A DNA stretch of 64,000 bases from Fluviicola sp. (GTDB lineage: Bacteria > Bacteroidota > Bacteroidia > Flavobacteriales_D > Crocinitomicaceae): positions 1 to 64,000 of the forward strand of contig NZ_JAQSWB010000011.1 of assembly GCF_029266855.1 (NCBI RefSeq), written 5' to 3'. The notes under the pieces are model-generated. The model was not told where the DNA came from. It ran no database searches and saw only the letters and a program-made list of their open reading frames with translations. Both the position numbers and the translations under genes were made by a program. Position 1 is the stretch's first letter; each line of letters opens with the position of its first letter. Shown piece by piece: positions 25,161 to 33,262 of the stretch.

Positions 25161-26531
25161 ATGGGATGTTCCTCGTGTAGCAGCGGAGGTGGTACACCAC
25201 GCGGCTGTAAAAATAATGGGACCTGTAGTTCTGGTGGATGTAATAAACTAGGTGTATTCGATTGGTTGGCAAACATGCAACTTCCAGCTGGTCAGGCGCC
25301 TTATGATATACTTGAAATTCGCTTTAAAAATAGTCGCAAGACATTTTATAGAAATGCGAAAAACCTCTCACTGCAAGTCGGTGATGTGGTAGCAGTGGAA
25401 GCAAGTCCGGGTTATGATATCGGAGTTGTTTCCGTAATAGGTGAATTAGCCAGAATTCAGGTCAAAAAGAAATCTCCGGGTTTAAAACCTATGGAGACCA
25501 AAAAGATTTTGCGTATCGCAAATCAGGATGATATTGATAAATGGGTTCAGGCCCGCGCTCTGGAGTCTGAAGTAATGTTTCAGGCCCGCACTTTAGCCGT
25601 AAATATTGGTTTGGAAATGAAAATCTCTGATGTAGAATACCAGGGAGATTTAACAAAAGCCACTTTTTATTACACAGCTGAAGGGCGTGTGGATTTTCGC
25701 CAGTTAATCAAGGACATGGCCGATAAATTCAAAATCCGTATCGAAATGCGCCAGATCGGTTCGAGACAGGAAGCTCAGCGATTGGGCGGGATCGGTTCAT
25801 GCGGAAGAGAATTATGCTGCTCAACCTGGTTAACGGATTTCCGTTCTGTTTCCACTTCTGCGGCTCGTTACCAGCAATTATCCTTAAATCCGCAGAAATT
25901 AGCTGGACAATGCGGGAAATTGAAATGCTGTTTGAATTACGAATTGGATATGTACCTGGATGCAATTAAATCTTTTCCAAGTACAGATGTAAAAATACAA
26001 ACAGAAAAAGGAACTGCTTTTCATATTAAGACCGATGTTTTCAAAAGACAGTTGTGGTATATGTATGAAGGTGAAGCTTCCATTGGTGTTGGTTTGGTAG
26101 CTCTAAGCCCTGAACGCGTTCAGGATATCATCAAGTTGAATAAGACCGGTAAAAAACCTGCCGATCTGAAAGATTTTGACACACATGTTCAGGTTGCCCG
26201 CAAAGAACCGGATTACGACAATGTCGTTGGTCAGGATTCCTTGAACCGTTTCGATAATACTTTCAGTAAGAATAAGAAACGCAAAAAGAAAAAACCGGGT
26301 AGCCCACGCATGGAAGGTGAAGGGGTAAGTACAGCACCTAAACCCGCTCAGAAACAAAATAAACCGCAGCCAAACAGGCCGCAGCAGAACAGACCGCAGC
26401 CACAAATCAAAGCGGCTGAAGGTACTGCGGAAAATGCGCCGCAAGCTCAGGCAAATCCGAATAAAAAGAAAAATAATCGTCGCAGACCGCCACGTAAAAA
26501 TACAGGAGGAAATGAAGGCACTGAAAAATAG
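25161..26531 (+). CDS. ricT: PSP1-domain protein, RicT/YaaT homologue
   Basis: A 456-aa protein. The Cys-rich N-terminus (MGCSSCSSGG...CKNNGTC...GGC), the PSP1 domain (about 100-270) and conserved cysteine clusters GIGSCGRELCCSTWL and CGKLKCCLNYE are those of RicT, which in Bacillus forms a 4Fe-4S Y-complex with RicA and RicF that guides RNase Y mRNA processing. The last 90 residues are a basic, Pro/Gln/Asn-rich disordered tail, typical in Bacteroidota. The partner proteins are not here. The next gene, gldH, starts inside it (20-nt overlap), an order also found in Flavobacterium. Confidence 0.9.
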   Translation: MGCSSCSSGGGTPRGCKNNGTCSSGGCNKLGVFDWLANMQLPAGQAPYDILEIRFKNSRKTFYRNAKNLSLQVGDVVAVEASPGYDIGVVSVIGELARIQVKKKSPGLKPMETKKILRIANQDDIDKWVQARALESEVMFQARTLAVNIGLEMKISDVEYQGDLTKATFYYTAEGRVDFRQLIKDMADKFKIRIEMRQIGSRQEAQRLGGIGSCGRELCCSTWLTDFRSVSTSAARYQQLSLNPQKLAGQCGKLKCCLNYELDMYLDAIKSFPSTDVKIQTEKGTAFHIKTDVFKRQLWYMYEGEASIGVGLVALSPERVQDIIKLNKTGKKPADLKDFDTHVQVARKEPDYDNVVGQDSLNRFDNTFSKNKKRKKKKPGSPRMEGEGVSTAPKPAQKQNKPQPNRPQQNRPQPQIKAAEGTAENAPQAQANPNKKKNNRRRPPRKNTGGNEGTEK

Positions 26532-26985
26532 CTGGATATTGGTTTTATTGGTTTTCCTCTGCGCTTGTGGGGACACACCGCTTTATAACAAATCTTATTC
26601 TTTTAAGAATAATTCCTGGGAACAGGATGTAAAGCCGGTGTTTAAAGTCAATATTCCGGATACAACTTCTTTCTATACCATTCAGATCACACTTCGCACA
26701 ACAACAGATTACGCATACAACAATCTGTGGTTTTTTATTCATTCCAAGACACCGCTCGGCCAGGTTGGAAGAGAGCCTGTGGAAATAAAAATTGCTAACC
26801 CGGACGGATCCTGGATAGGTGAAACTTCGGGAACAATTGTAGAAAACACAGTTTATTTCAGACACCGTAAATTTCCTCAAAAGGGGAATTATGTGTTTAC
26901 CTTCGAGCAGGGTATTACCGAGAAGAGTGCAAAAAATGTGATGGATATCAGCTATGCTGTTACCAAAGATCCAAATCAGAAATAA
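26512..26985 (+). CDS. gldH: Gliding motility lipoprotein GldH
   Basis: A 157-aa lipoprotein ([19 protein letters not shown], Cys 19). The sequence pattern [27 protein letters not shown] followed by a beta-sandwich with YNNLWFFIH and a closing [10 protein letters not shown] matches GldH, required for gliding and associated with T9SS function in Flavobacterium johnsoniae. The start at 26512 is fixed by a true Shine-Dalgarno sequence AGGAGGA (26504-26510), rare in this window, and it overlaps the ricT end. Whether this organism glides cannot be told; non-gliding relatives also keep gldH. Confidence 0.9.
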   Translation: MKALKNSWILVLLVFLCACGDTPLYNKSYSFKNNSWEQDVKPVFKVNIPDTTSFYTIQITLRTTTDYAYNNLWFFIHSKTPLGQVGREPVEIKIANPDGSWIGETSGTIVENTVYFRHRKFPQKGNYVFTFEQGITEKSAKNVMDISYAVTKDPNQK

Positions 26986-26989
26986 ATCT

Positions 26990-27424
26990 ATGGAAATCAA
27001 AGTCATCAACAAATCGAATAATGAGTTGCCGCACTATGCAACCATGGATTCTGCCGGACTGGATATCCGTGCTTTTTTGAACGAGCCAATCACATTAAAA
27101 CCCCTGGAACGCAGATTGATCCCAACGGGTCTTTACCTGGAAATTCCAAGTGGTTTTGAAGTTCAGATCAGGCCAAGGAGTGGATTCGCATTCAAGCAGG
27201 GCGTGACCGTATTGAATTCCCCCGGGACCATTGATGCGGATTACCGCGGTGAGATTGGCGTGTTGTTGATTAACCTGTCAAATGAAGACATAATCATCGA
27301 AAGTGGTGAACGCGTAGCTCAAATGGTTGTAGCACCTTTTGTACAGGCACAATTAAAAGAAACAAATGAACTTTCGGAAACCAATCGCGGAGCAGGCGGT
27401 TTCGGAAGTACAGGAAAAAATTAA
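26990..27424 (+). CDS. dut: dUTP diphosphatase
   Basis: A 144-aa trimeric dUTPase hydrolysing dUTP to dUMP and diphosphate, which keeps uracil out of DNA and feeds thymidylate synthesis. All five motifs are present: [32 protein letters not shown] with catalytic Asp, [10 protein letters not shown], and the C-terminal arm [12 protein letters not shown]. The start was taken at ATG 26990, 4 nt after the gldH stop; an upstream in-frame start would lie within gldH. Part of the ricT-gldH operon. Confidence 0.97.
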   Translation: MEIKVINKSNNELPHYATMDSAGLDIRAFLNEPITLKPLERRLIPTGLYLEIPSGFEVQIRPRSGFAFKQGVTVLNSPGTIDADYRGEIGVLLINLSNEDIIIESGERVAQMVVAPFVQAQLKETNELSETNRGAGGFGSTGKN

Positions 27425-27432
27425 ATCATATT

Positions 27433-28440
27433 ATGAAAGTTATCGTTCCAATGGCGGGGCGTGGTAGCCGGTTAAGACCACATACGCTGACAGTTCCAAA
27501 ACCGCTTGTACCTGTCGGTGGAAAACCTATTGTACATCGCCTGGTGGAAGACATTGCTGCTCTGTGCAGCGAACCCATCGATGAAATTGGTTTTGTAATC
27601 GGTGACTTTGGTCCTGAAATCGAAGCTGAATTAATTAAAGTCGCTGAAAAATTAGGCGCAAAAGGAAGTATCTTTTACCAGGATAAGCCACTTGGAACGG
27701 CACATGCTGTTCTGTGTGCCGAGAAATTGCTGGAGGGTCCGGTTGTTGTTGCATTTGCAGATACTTTGTTCCGTGCAAACTTCAAAATCGATCCGGAAGC
27801 GGATGGTATTTTATGGGTGAAGCAAATTGAAGATCCAAGCAATTTTGGAGTTGTTAAACTCAACGACAAAGGTGAGATCATTGACTTCGTTGAAAAACCG
27901 AGAGATTTCGTTTCGGATTTAGCCATGATCGGGATTTACTATTTCAAGGACGGTATTGCTTTGAGAGACGAATTAAACTTTTTGGTAGAAAACGGTATCA
28001 TAAAGAGCGGCGAATACCAACTTCCCGATGCATTGCGCAGATTAACGGAAAAAGGAAAGCGCTTTAAACCGGGAGAAGTGGATGAATGGCTCGATTGCGG
28101 AAATAAAGAAGTTACGGTTATTACGAATCAACGGGTTTTGGAATACGACCAGGAAAAAGGCCTTGACCTGGTGGATGAGTCTGCGAAAGTGTTGAATTCG
28201 ATCATTATTCCCCCGTGTTATATCGGGAAGGATGTGATTCTTGAAAACTCAGTCGTTGGTCCTCATGTTTCGCTTGGAAAAGGGTCTATGGTTACCAACT
28301 CGATTATTAAAAACAGTATTTTACAACAATACTCCATTATCATCGATGCGAATTTAAAAGACTCCATGTTGGGTTCACATTCCAAATACAAAGGTTTGGC
28401 TCGAGATTTGAGCTTAAGCGATTACTCAATAATTAGCTGA
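27433..28440 (+). CDS. Sugar-1-phosphate nucleotidyltransferase with left-handed beta-helix tail
   Basis: A 335-aa protein. The N-terminal GT-A-like nucleotidyltransferase domain begins MKVIVPMAGRGSRLRPHTLTVPKPLVPVGGKPI, the signature of glucose-1-P/mannose-1-P nucleotidyltransferases, with YQDKPLGTAHAV and EKP motifs. Residues about 260-335 (CYIGKDVILENSVVGPHVSLGKGSMVTNSIIKNS) are hexapeptide repeats. It makes an NDP-sugar for cell-surface glycans; base and sugar cannot be read. It sits 8 nt after dut and its stop overlaps the next start (TGATG). Confidence 0.92.
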   Translation: MKVIVPMAGRGSRLRPHTLTVPKPLVPVGGKPIVHRLVEDIAALCSEPIDEIGFVIGDFGPEIEAELIKVAEKLGAKGSIFYQDKPLGTAHAVLCAEKLLEGPVVVAFADTLFRANFKIDPEADGILWVKQIEDPSNFGVVKLNDKGEIIDFVEKPRDFVSDLAMIGIYYFKDGIALRDELNFLVENGIIKSGEYQLPDALRRLTEKGKRFKPGEVDEWLDCGNKEVTVITNQRVLEYDQEKGLDLVDESAKVLNSIIIPPCYIGKDVILENSVVGPHVSLGKGSMVTNSIIKNSILQQYSIIIDANLKDSMLGSHSKYKGLARDLSLSDYSIIS

Positions 28441-30146
28441 TGAAATATTTCCTTTACGTCTGTGCTTTGGTTCTGGTTTTCACTTCGTGTGGAACAAAAA
28501 AAGTGGTTTCCGAAAAAACGAATTCGCAAGCTGATTTAATGTACATCCAGACTTTTCACAGTGCTATGCGCTATAAAGTAAAGGGACAAACGAATAATGC
28601 AATCCAGGCTTTCGATTCCTGCCTTCAGATCAGGCCCACAGACGATGCTGCTGCCTTTGGATTGAGTCAATGTTATTTACAATTGGACAATAAAACAAAA
28701 GCAGCCGAATATACGGAACTGGCTTCCAAACTTGATCCCAATAACATTTGGTACACTCAAGAGTTGGGTTACATGTATTACAACCAGGGAAAATTTGTTG
28801 AATCTGAAAAGTGTTTTGCAAAAATGGTTGCGGCCCAGCCGAATAATGTTGACTGGTTATTTGCACATTCCGAGATCCTGAAACGTTTGGGACGTCAGAA
28901 CGATGCAATTAACTCATTGAATAAAATGGAGGATCAGTTGGGAGTTCTGCCCGATCTGTCTATTCAAAAATTTGAATTGTACCTATCATTAAAACAAGAT
29001 GAAAAAGCAATTCATGAACTTCAAAAAGCTCGGGAGGTCTACCCGGATGATTTAGGTTTGATCGGAACTTTGGTAGATTATTATTTTTCAAAGAAGGAAA
29101 TTTCCAAAGCCCAATCTATGCTGGTCGAGCTGGTAAAAAATGATCCCACAAATACCAAAGCACAGTTGGCATTGGGTGATTTGTATTACCGTCAAATGAA
29201 CAAGCCGGAAGCTTATAAGTATTTTAAAGCCGCCTTCCAGGGGACAAGTATTGATATCGATACCAAAATGTCCATATTATTGGAGATGTATGAAAAACAG
29301 GTTGTCATTGATAAAGAATTAATTGAACTCGCTGACCTGCTGATCGAGAGTTATCCGAATGATGCGAAAGGCTATTCCGTTAAAGGTGATTTGCTGCTTA
29401 GAAATAACCAGAAAGAAGAGGCACTGACAGCTTATAAAAACGCTTTGAAATTTGAAGAGAATAAATTCCCGATCTGGGACCAGGTCCTGATGCTGGAATA
29501 TGAGCTGCTGAAATTTGAGGATCTGTATAAAGATGCACGTGCATGCAGTGCATTGTTTCCAACCATTTCCAGTGTACAGTTACTGTATACAATTGCTTGT
29601 GTCCAACTGGACCGTTTCCAGGAAGCTATTGATGCTGCCGATATCGGGAAAGAACTGGTGGTAAATGACCCGGCAACGGAATCTGAATTTTATGCCCAAA
29701 AAGGCGATGCATTATTCGGTTTGAAAAGATACAGGGAAGGATCCGAATCTTATGACAAGGCTTTAGCGATTTATCCTACTAATCTGCTGACGAAAAACAA
29801 TTATGCCATGCGCCTGGCACTTGCCAATATGGATTTGCCAAAAGCCGAGAAACTGATCAATGAAGTTCTTGAAAGCAAACCTGGCCAGGCACCCTACCTG
29901 GATACCAAAGGACTTGTTTTATTCAAACAGGGTAAATTCAAAGAAGCCCTGGCAGAGTTTGCAAAAGCAGATGAATTAGTCAAAGAAAATAAAAATTACA
30001 CAGAGCACCTGGGTGACGCCTTTTTTAAACTTGGCGACACCGTAAAAGCGCTCGAATTATGGAAAAAAGCTCTTTCACTTGGATCAAAAAATAAATCACT
30101 CACGAAAAAAATTCAATCAAAAACGTATGTCGATCCGGAATATTAA
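28440..30146 (+). CDS. TPR-repeat lipoprotein
   Basis: A 568-aa lipoprotein (MKYFLYVCALVLVFTSC, Cys 17) carrying about a dozen tetratricopeptide repeats from residue 40 to the end (for example NAIQAFDSCLQIRPTDDAAAFGLSQCYLQL and KALELWKKALSLG). It probably sits in the periplasm or outer membrane as a protein-assembly scaffold. Its start overlaps the nucleotidyltransferase stop by 1 nt and its end overlaps the DUF4292 gene by 20 nt, indicating translational coupling. In Flavobacteriia this gene order (gldH region, TPR, DUF4292, M23) recurs, pointing to envelope biogenesis. Confidence 0.88.
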   Translation: MKYFLYVCALVLVFTSCGTKKVVSEKTNSQADLMYIQTFHSAMRYKVKGQTNNAIQAFDSCLQIRPTDDAAAFGLSQCYLQLDNKTKAAEYTELASKLDPNNIWYTQELGYMYYNQGKFVESEKCFAKMVAAQPNNVDWLFAHSEILKRLGRQNDAINSLNKMEDQLGVLPDLSIQKFELYLSLKQDEKAIHELQKAREVYPDDLGLIGTLVDYYFSKKEISKAQSMLVELVKNDPTNTKAQLALGDLYYRQMNKPEAYKYFKAAFQGTSIDIDTKMSILLEMYEKQVVIDKELIELADLLIESYPNDAKGYSVKGDLLLRNNQKEEALTAYKNALKFEENKFPIWDQVLMLEYELLKFEDLYKDARACSALFPTISSVQLLYTIACVQLDRFQEAIDAADIGKELVVNDPATESEFYAQKGDALFGLKRYREGSESYDKALAIYPTNLLTKNNYAMRLALANMDLPKAEKLINEVLESKPGQAPYLDTKGLVLFKQGKFKEALAEFAKADELVKENKNYTEHLGDAFFKLGDTVKALELWKKALSLGSKNKSLTKKIQSKTYVDPEY

Positions 30147-31008
30147 ATGGTTTGGGCTTGCTTTATTGGTGGTTCTGGGATCCTGTGCCAGGAGACCGGC
30201 TCCCGATAAACCGATGAAACTCGAAAAACGAAAAACAAACGAGTTACTCCATGCAATGGACAGCCTTTCCGGGATTCGTCCAAATTCGTTTTATACAAAA
30301 ATCAAATGTCATTTTTCCGATACCAATAGAAGAATCAGTTTTAAAACTTCTATTCGTTCAATCAGAGACAGTATCATCAATCCGATAATCACTTATGCAG
30401 GAATTCCCATCGTAAATTCCATCATCAGACGCGACTCGCTGTTTATCTCCAACCGGAAAGACAAATGCGCTATTCGAACCACGATGAGTTACATCAAAGA
30501 ATCGTTTGGTGTGGATTTCGATTACCGGAATATTGAAGAATTACTGCTGGGCCTCCCGGTAGCATATGATACGACCCAAAAATATTTCCAGATCAACGAT
30601 CCTTATAATTACATTATTTCCTCCCACCGGAAAAGGATTATTAAAAAGGAAAATAAAAACAAACAGCACGACCGGGACAATAATCTCAATTTCCGGAAAG
30701 ATCGAAATAATGGGAATGACGAAAGCGAGAACAATGTCATGATCCGTTATTACATTCATCCTTCCTTAAAAAGTATCAGTCGCCTGGTTATTGACAGCCC
30801 GGAAGACACCACACATATTTCCGTCGATTATATCGACCGCGATACCGTAGGCACTTACCTGCTTCCAAAAGAAATGATCATCGATATTGTAACGGCGAGG
30901 AATCATATCGTTCTAACAATGGATTATGATAAGACAGAAGTAAACACCCCGCAGGAAATTTATTTTGTAATACCGGAAGAATATGGTGACTGTAATTCTG
31001 AAAAATAG
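30127..31008 (+). CDS. DUF4292-family lipoprotein
   Basis: A 293-aa lipoprotein (MSIRNIKWFGLALLVVLGSC, Cys 20). The first ATG giving a lipobox is at 30127, inside the TPR gene. The mature part is a beta-rich, LolA/LolB-like sequence typical of DUF4292 (TKIKCHFSDTNRRISFKTSIRSIRDSIINPIITYAGIPIVNSIIRRDS pattern, of which the ..DSI..SI.P..GI...R...D.. spacing is recognisable). Transport or insertion of lipoproteins is inference from the fold resemblance. A basic Asn/Lys-rich insertion is at about 172-200. It overlaps the EnvC gene by 26 nt. Confidence 0.82.
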   Translation: MSIRNIKWFGLALLVVLGSCARRPAPDKPMKLEKRKTNELLHAMDSLSGIRPNSFYTKIKCHFSDTNRRISFKTSIRSIRDSIINPIITYAGIPIVNSIIRRDSLFISNRKDKCAIRTTMSYIKESFGVDFDYRNIEELLLGLPVAYDTTQKYFQINDPYNYIISSHRKRIIKKENKNKQHDRDNNLNFRKDRNNGNDESENNVMIRYYIHPSLKSISRLVIDSPEDTTHISVDYIDRDTVGTYLLPKEMIIDIVTARNHIVLTMDYDKTEVNTPQEIYFVIPEEYGDCNSEK

Positions 31009-32290
31009 CCTGTTTATAGTACTGTTAATTAGTACCGGCGTTGTTTGGTCACAAAAGAAAAGTGATCAGCTTCAAGCTGAACAAAACAAGCTGGAGAAGA
31101 AACTTTCGACTACGAAATCCTTATTGGATAAAGTAAAAAAAGGAACAGAATCTTCTTTGAATGAATTAAAGTTAATTGAAAATCAAGTTAAAAACCGGGA
31201 GCTGCTGGTGCGGAATTTTGACAATCAAATCCGCAGTGCCGAGCTAACCATTTCTTCAAAAGCAGATCAAATCCAGGAACTTGAAAAAAAATTGATCCGC
31301 CTGAAAGAGCAATACAAAAAACTGCTTATTTATGCCTATAAGCATCGGAACAAATCAGCAAAAATGATGTATGTTTTTTCCTCTTCGAATTATTTCGAAG
31401 CAGTGAAAAGAACTTCCTACCTGAAACGGCTTTCGGAAATCCAGCAAAAACAATTCAAGGTCATTCTTCAAAACGAAAAAACGATTCACAAGGAAATCAG
31501 AACAATTAAGCAGGAAAAAGATCACAAAAAACAATTGCTGGAGGAAAAAATTGTTGAGAAACAGCAGATAGAAAAAGACAAATCTGCCAAGCAGCTTGCC
31601 CTTGAAAAATTGCGCAAAGATGAAAATTCATTGATGGCGGAGTTAAGGGAACAGGAGCGCCAAAAAGCAGAATTGAAACGCCGTATCAAGCTGGCTATTG
31701 AAAAAGAAATTGCAGAGGCTGAAGCAAAGGCAAAAAAAGAAGCAGAAAAAAAAGCATCCCTTGCTTCCAAAAACACAAGCTCCTCACCTGCAAAAACCAC
31801 AACGAGCGCTACTCCTGCAAAAAAGGAAGTTGCTTTCACAGATACCAAGGAAAACATTGCACTGGGTAAAAGTTTTGAATCTAACCGCGGTAAGTTGCCT
31901 TGGCCGGTATCAAAAGGCTCCATCACGGAAAGCTATGGAAAAAATGCCCATCCTACTTTGCCCAATGTGTATACCAATAATAATGGCGTTGACATCGGCG
32001 CACCTAAAAATTCGCAAGTCCGTGCGGTATTTGACGGAGAAGTAACCAGTGTTTTAAATATTCCCGGTGCCGGAAAAGTCGTTATCATAAAACATGGTGC
32101 GTACAGAACGGTTTATAGCAATTTGCAGGAGGCTTACGTTTCTGTCGGCGATAAGGTAAGTTCCAAACAATCTATCGGGTCATTACTTGCAGATGAAGAA
32201 GGAAATCTTTCGACATCTCATTTCGAAATTCACCAGGTTGTGGAAGGAACCGTGCAGCGCATCAATCCGACCTTGTGGCTGGCTCAATAA
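30983..32290 (+). CDS. EnvC-like murein hydrolase activator, M23/LytM domain
   Basis: A 435-aa protein: signal peptide (1-23, ending VVWSQ), long coiled coil (about 25-270), an Ala/Lys/Ser/Thr-rich linker, and a LytM domain (about 310-435). The LytM domain keeps GVDIGAP and HFEIH, but the first zinc ligand, normally His four residues before the Asp, is Asn (YTNNNGVD). It should therefore lack peptidase activity and act as an activator of an N-acetylmuramoyl-L-alanine amidase at the division septum, as E. coli EnvC does. Last gene of the ricT-gldH operon. Confidence 0.9.
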   Translation: MVTVILKNSLFIVLLISTGVVWSQKKSDQLQAEQNKLEKKLSTTKSLLDKVKKGTESSLNELKLIENQVKNRELLVRNFDNQIRSAELTISSKADQIQELEKKLIRLKEQYKKLLIYAYKHRNKSAKMMYVFSSSNYFEAVKRTSYLKRLSEIQQKQFKVILQNEKTIHKEIRTIKQEKDHKKQLLEEKIVEKQQIEKDKSAKQLALEKLRKDENSLMAELREQERQKAELKRRIKLAIEKEIAEAEAKAKKEAEKKASLASKNTSSSPAKTTTSATPAKKEVAFTDTKENIALGKSFESNRGKLPWPVSKGSITESYGKNAHPTLPNVYTNNNGVDIGAPKNSQVRAVFDGEVTSVLNIPGAGKVVIIKHGAYRTVYSNLQEAYVSVGDKVSSKQSIGSLLADEEGNLSTSHFEIHQVVEGTVQRINPTLWLAQ

Positions 32291-32392
32291 GGAATTAGCA
32301 AGATTTATTATGAATTATCAAGACAGGTTCTAATCTTGGTAATTGCTTCATTTATAATTGAGCAGTACGGTTTTCCGCAACTACCTTAAATT

Positions 32393-32417
32393 AAGTGGCA
32401 ATAAGCGCCACTTTTTT
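32393..32417 (+). terminator. Intrinsic terminator
   Basis: AAGTGGC (32393-32399) pairs with GCCACTT (32407-32413) around a 7-nt loop and is followed by a T run to 32417. It ends the seven-gene ricT to EnvC transcript and precedes the next lipoprotein gene. Confidence 0.8.
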
Positions 32418-32452
32418 CCCGTAGTGATTACTTAGCTTCGTCAAAAAAAACG

Positions 32453-33076
32453 ATGAGAGCTCAAATTATCTTCCTGTTACTGTTGCTGTTTGCAGTGAGT
32501 TCATGTACTATTGAAAAACAACTTTATTCCAGGGGATTTCATGTGGAATTTCATAAACGCCAGCCCCCGGCTGACTCACATAATACCAATACCAATCAGC
32601 TTATAACTGAAATTCCGGAAACCGGTGAGATAATAAGGTCTCAGGATTCTATCATTGATACTTCCATACTTAAAGAAAAGCAAGAGGACATAATTCCTCC
32701 GCCAATGGATGAGAAAGTCATTCCGGCCATTAAAGTGGTTTCCAGGAAGTCAAAAATTAAAACCGTTTCTAACAGGATTCGAACCCATATTTCCATTCAC
32801 ACACATTTTTCCGAATCATTAATGAGCAAATCATTAAAAAAAGATTCGAAAAAACGTTCCGAAAAAAGAGACATAGATATTGATTGGGAAGAAGTTGCAA
32901 CTTGGGCTCTTTTCGTCGGTGGGCTCATCGCATTAGGTTTTTTCCTGGCCCCCGGAGCCAATTTTGGCGTAATCCTGCTCGGGATTGTTGCAGTACTTGC
33001 CGTCATAATCTTAGTGGTATTTTTAATTTCCCGTGCATTCGGAAATTACCAATACTGGTTCTGGAGTGGGCGCTAA
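32453..33076 (+). CDS. Lipoprotein with two C-terminal transmembrane helices
   Basis: A 207-aa protein with a lipoprotein signal (MRAQIIFLLLLLFAVSSC, Cys 18) and the segment CTIEKQLYSRGFHVEFHKR, a motif I know from a group of uncharacterised Bacteroidota lipoproteins. The middle is charged and disordered; residues about 147-200 form two hydrophobic helices with a Gly/Pro hinge (FLAPGANFG). The combination of lipid anchor and membrane helices suggests inner-membrane location. Function unknown. It stands alone between two terminator/promoter regions. Confidence 0.78.
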   Translation: MRAQIIFLLLLLFAVSSCTIEKQLYSRGFHVEFHKRQPPADSHNTNTNQLITEIPETGEIIRSQDSIIDTSILKEKQEDIIPPPMDEKVIPAIKVVSRKSKIKTVSNRIRTHISIHTHFSESLMSKSLKKDSKKRSEKRDIDIDWEEVATWALFVGGLIALGFFLAPGANFGVILLGIVAVLAVIILVVFLISRAFGNYQYWFWSGR

Positions 33077-33194
33077 CAGCTAAACTGATTGCTCATAAAC
33101 GCACTCTATTCTCGTTCAGAATTCACAAATTCCAAATGAAATGTTAATTGGTTCATTTAATGTCTTTTATGAATATTTTTTCAATTTTTTAGAG

Positions 33195-33202
33195 TACTTT
33201 TG
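33195..33202 (+). promoter_or_regulatory. Minus-7 box TACTTTTG
   Basis: Exact TAnnTTTG match, 60 nt upstream of the ATG at 33263, leaving a leader of about 55 nt. No TTG at the usual minus-33 position. Confidence 0.45.
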
Positions 33203-33262
33203 CACCTGCGTAAGAGAATCACTATTTGATTCAAAAATAAATTTTGTAATAGTGTTGGTGTA

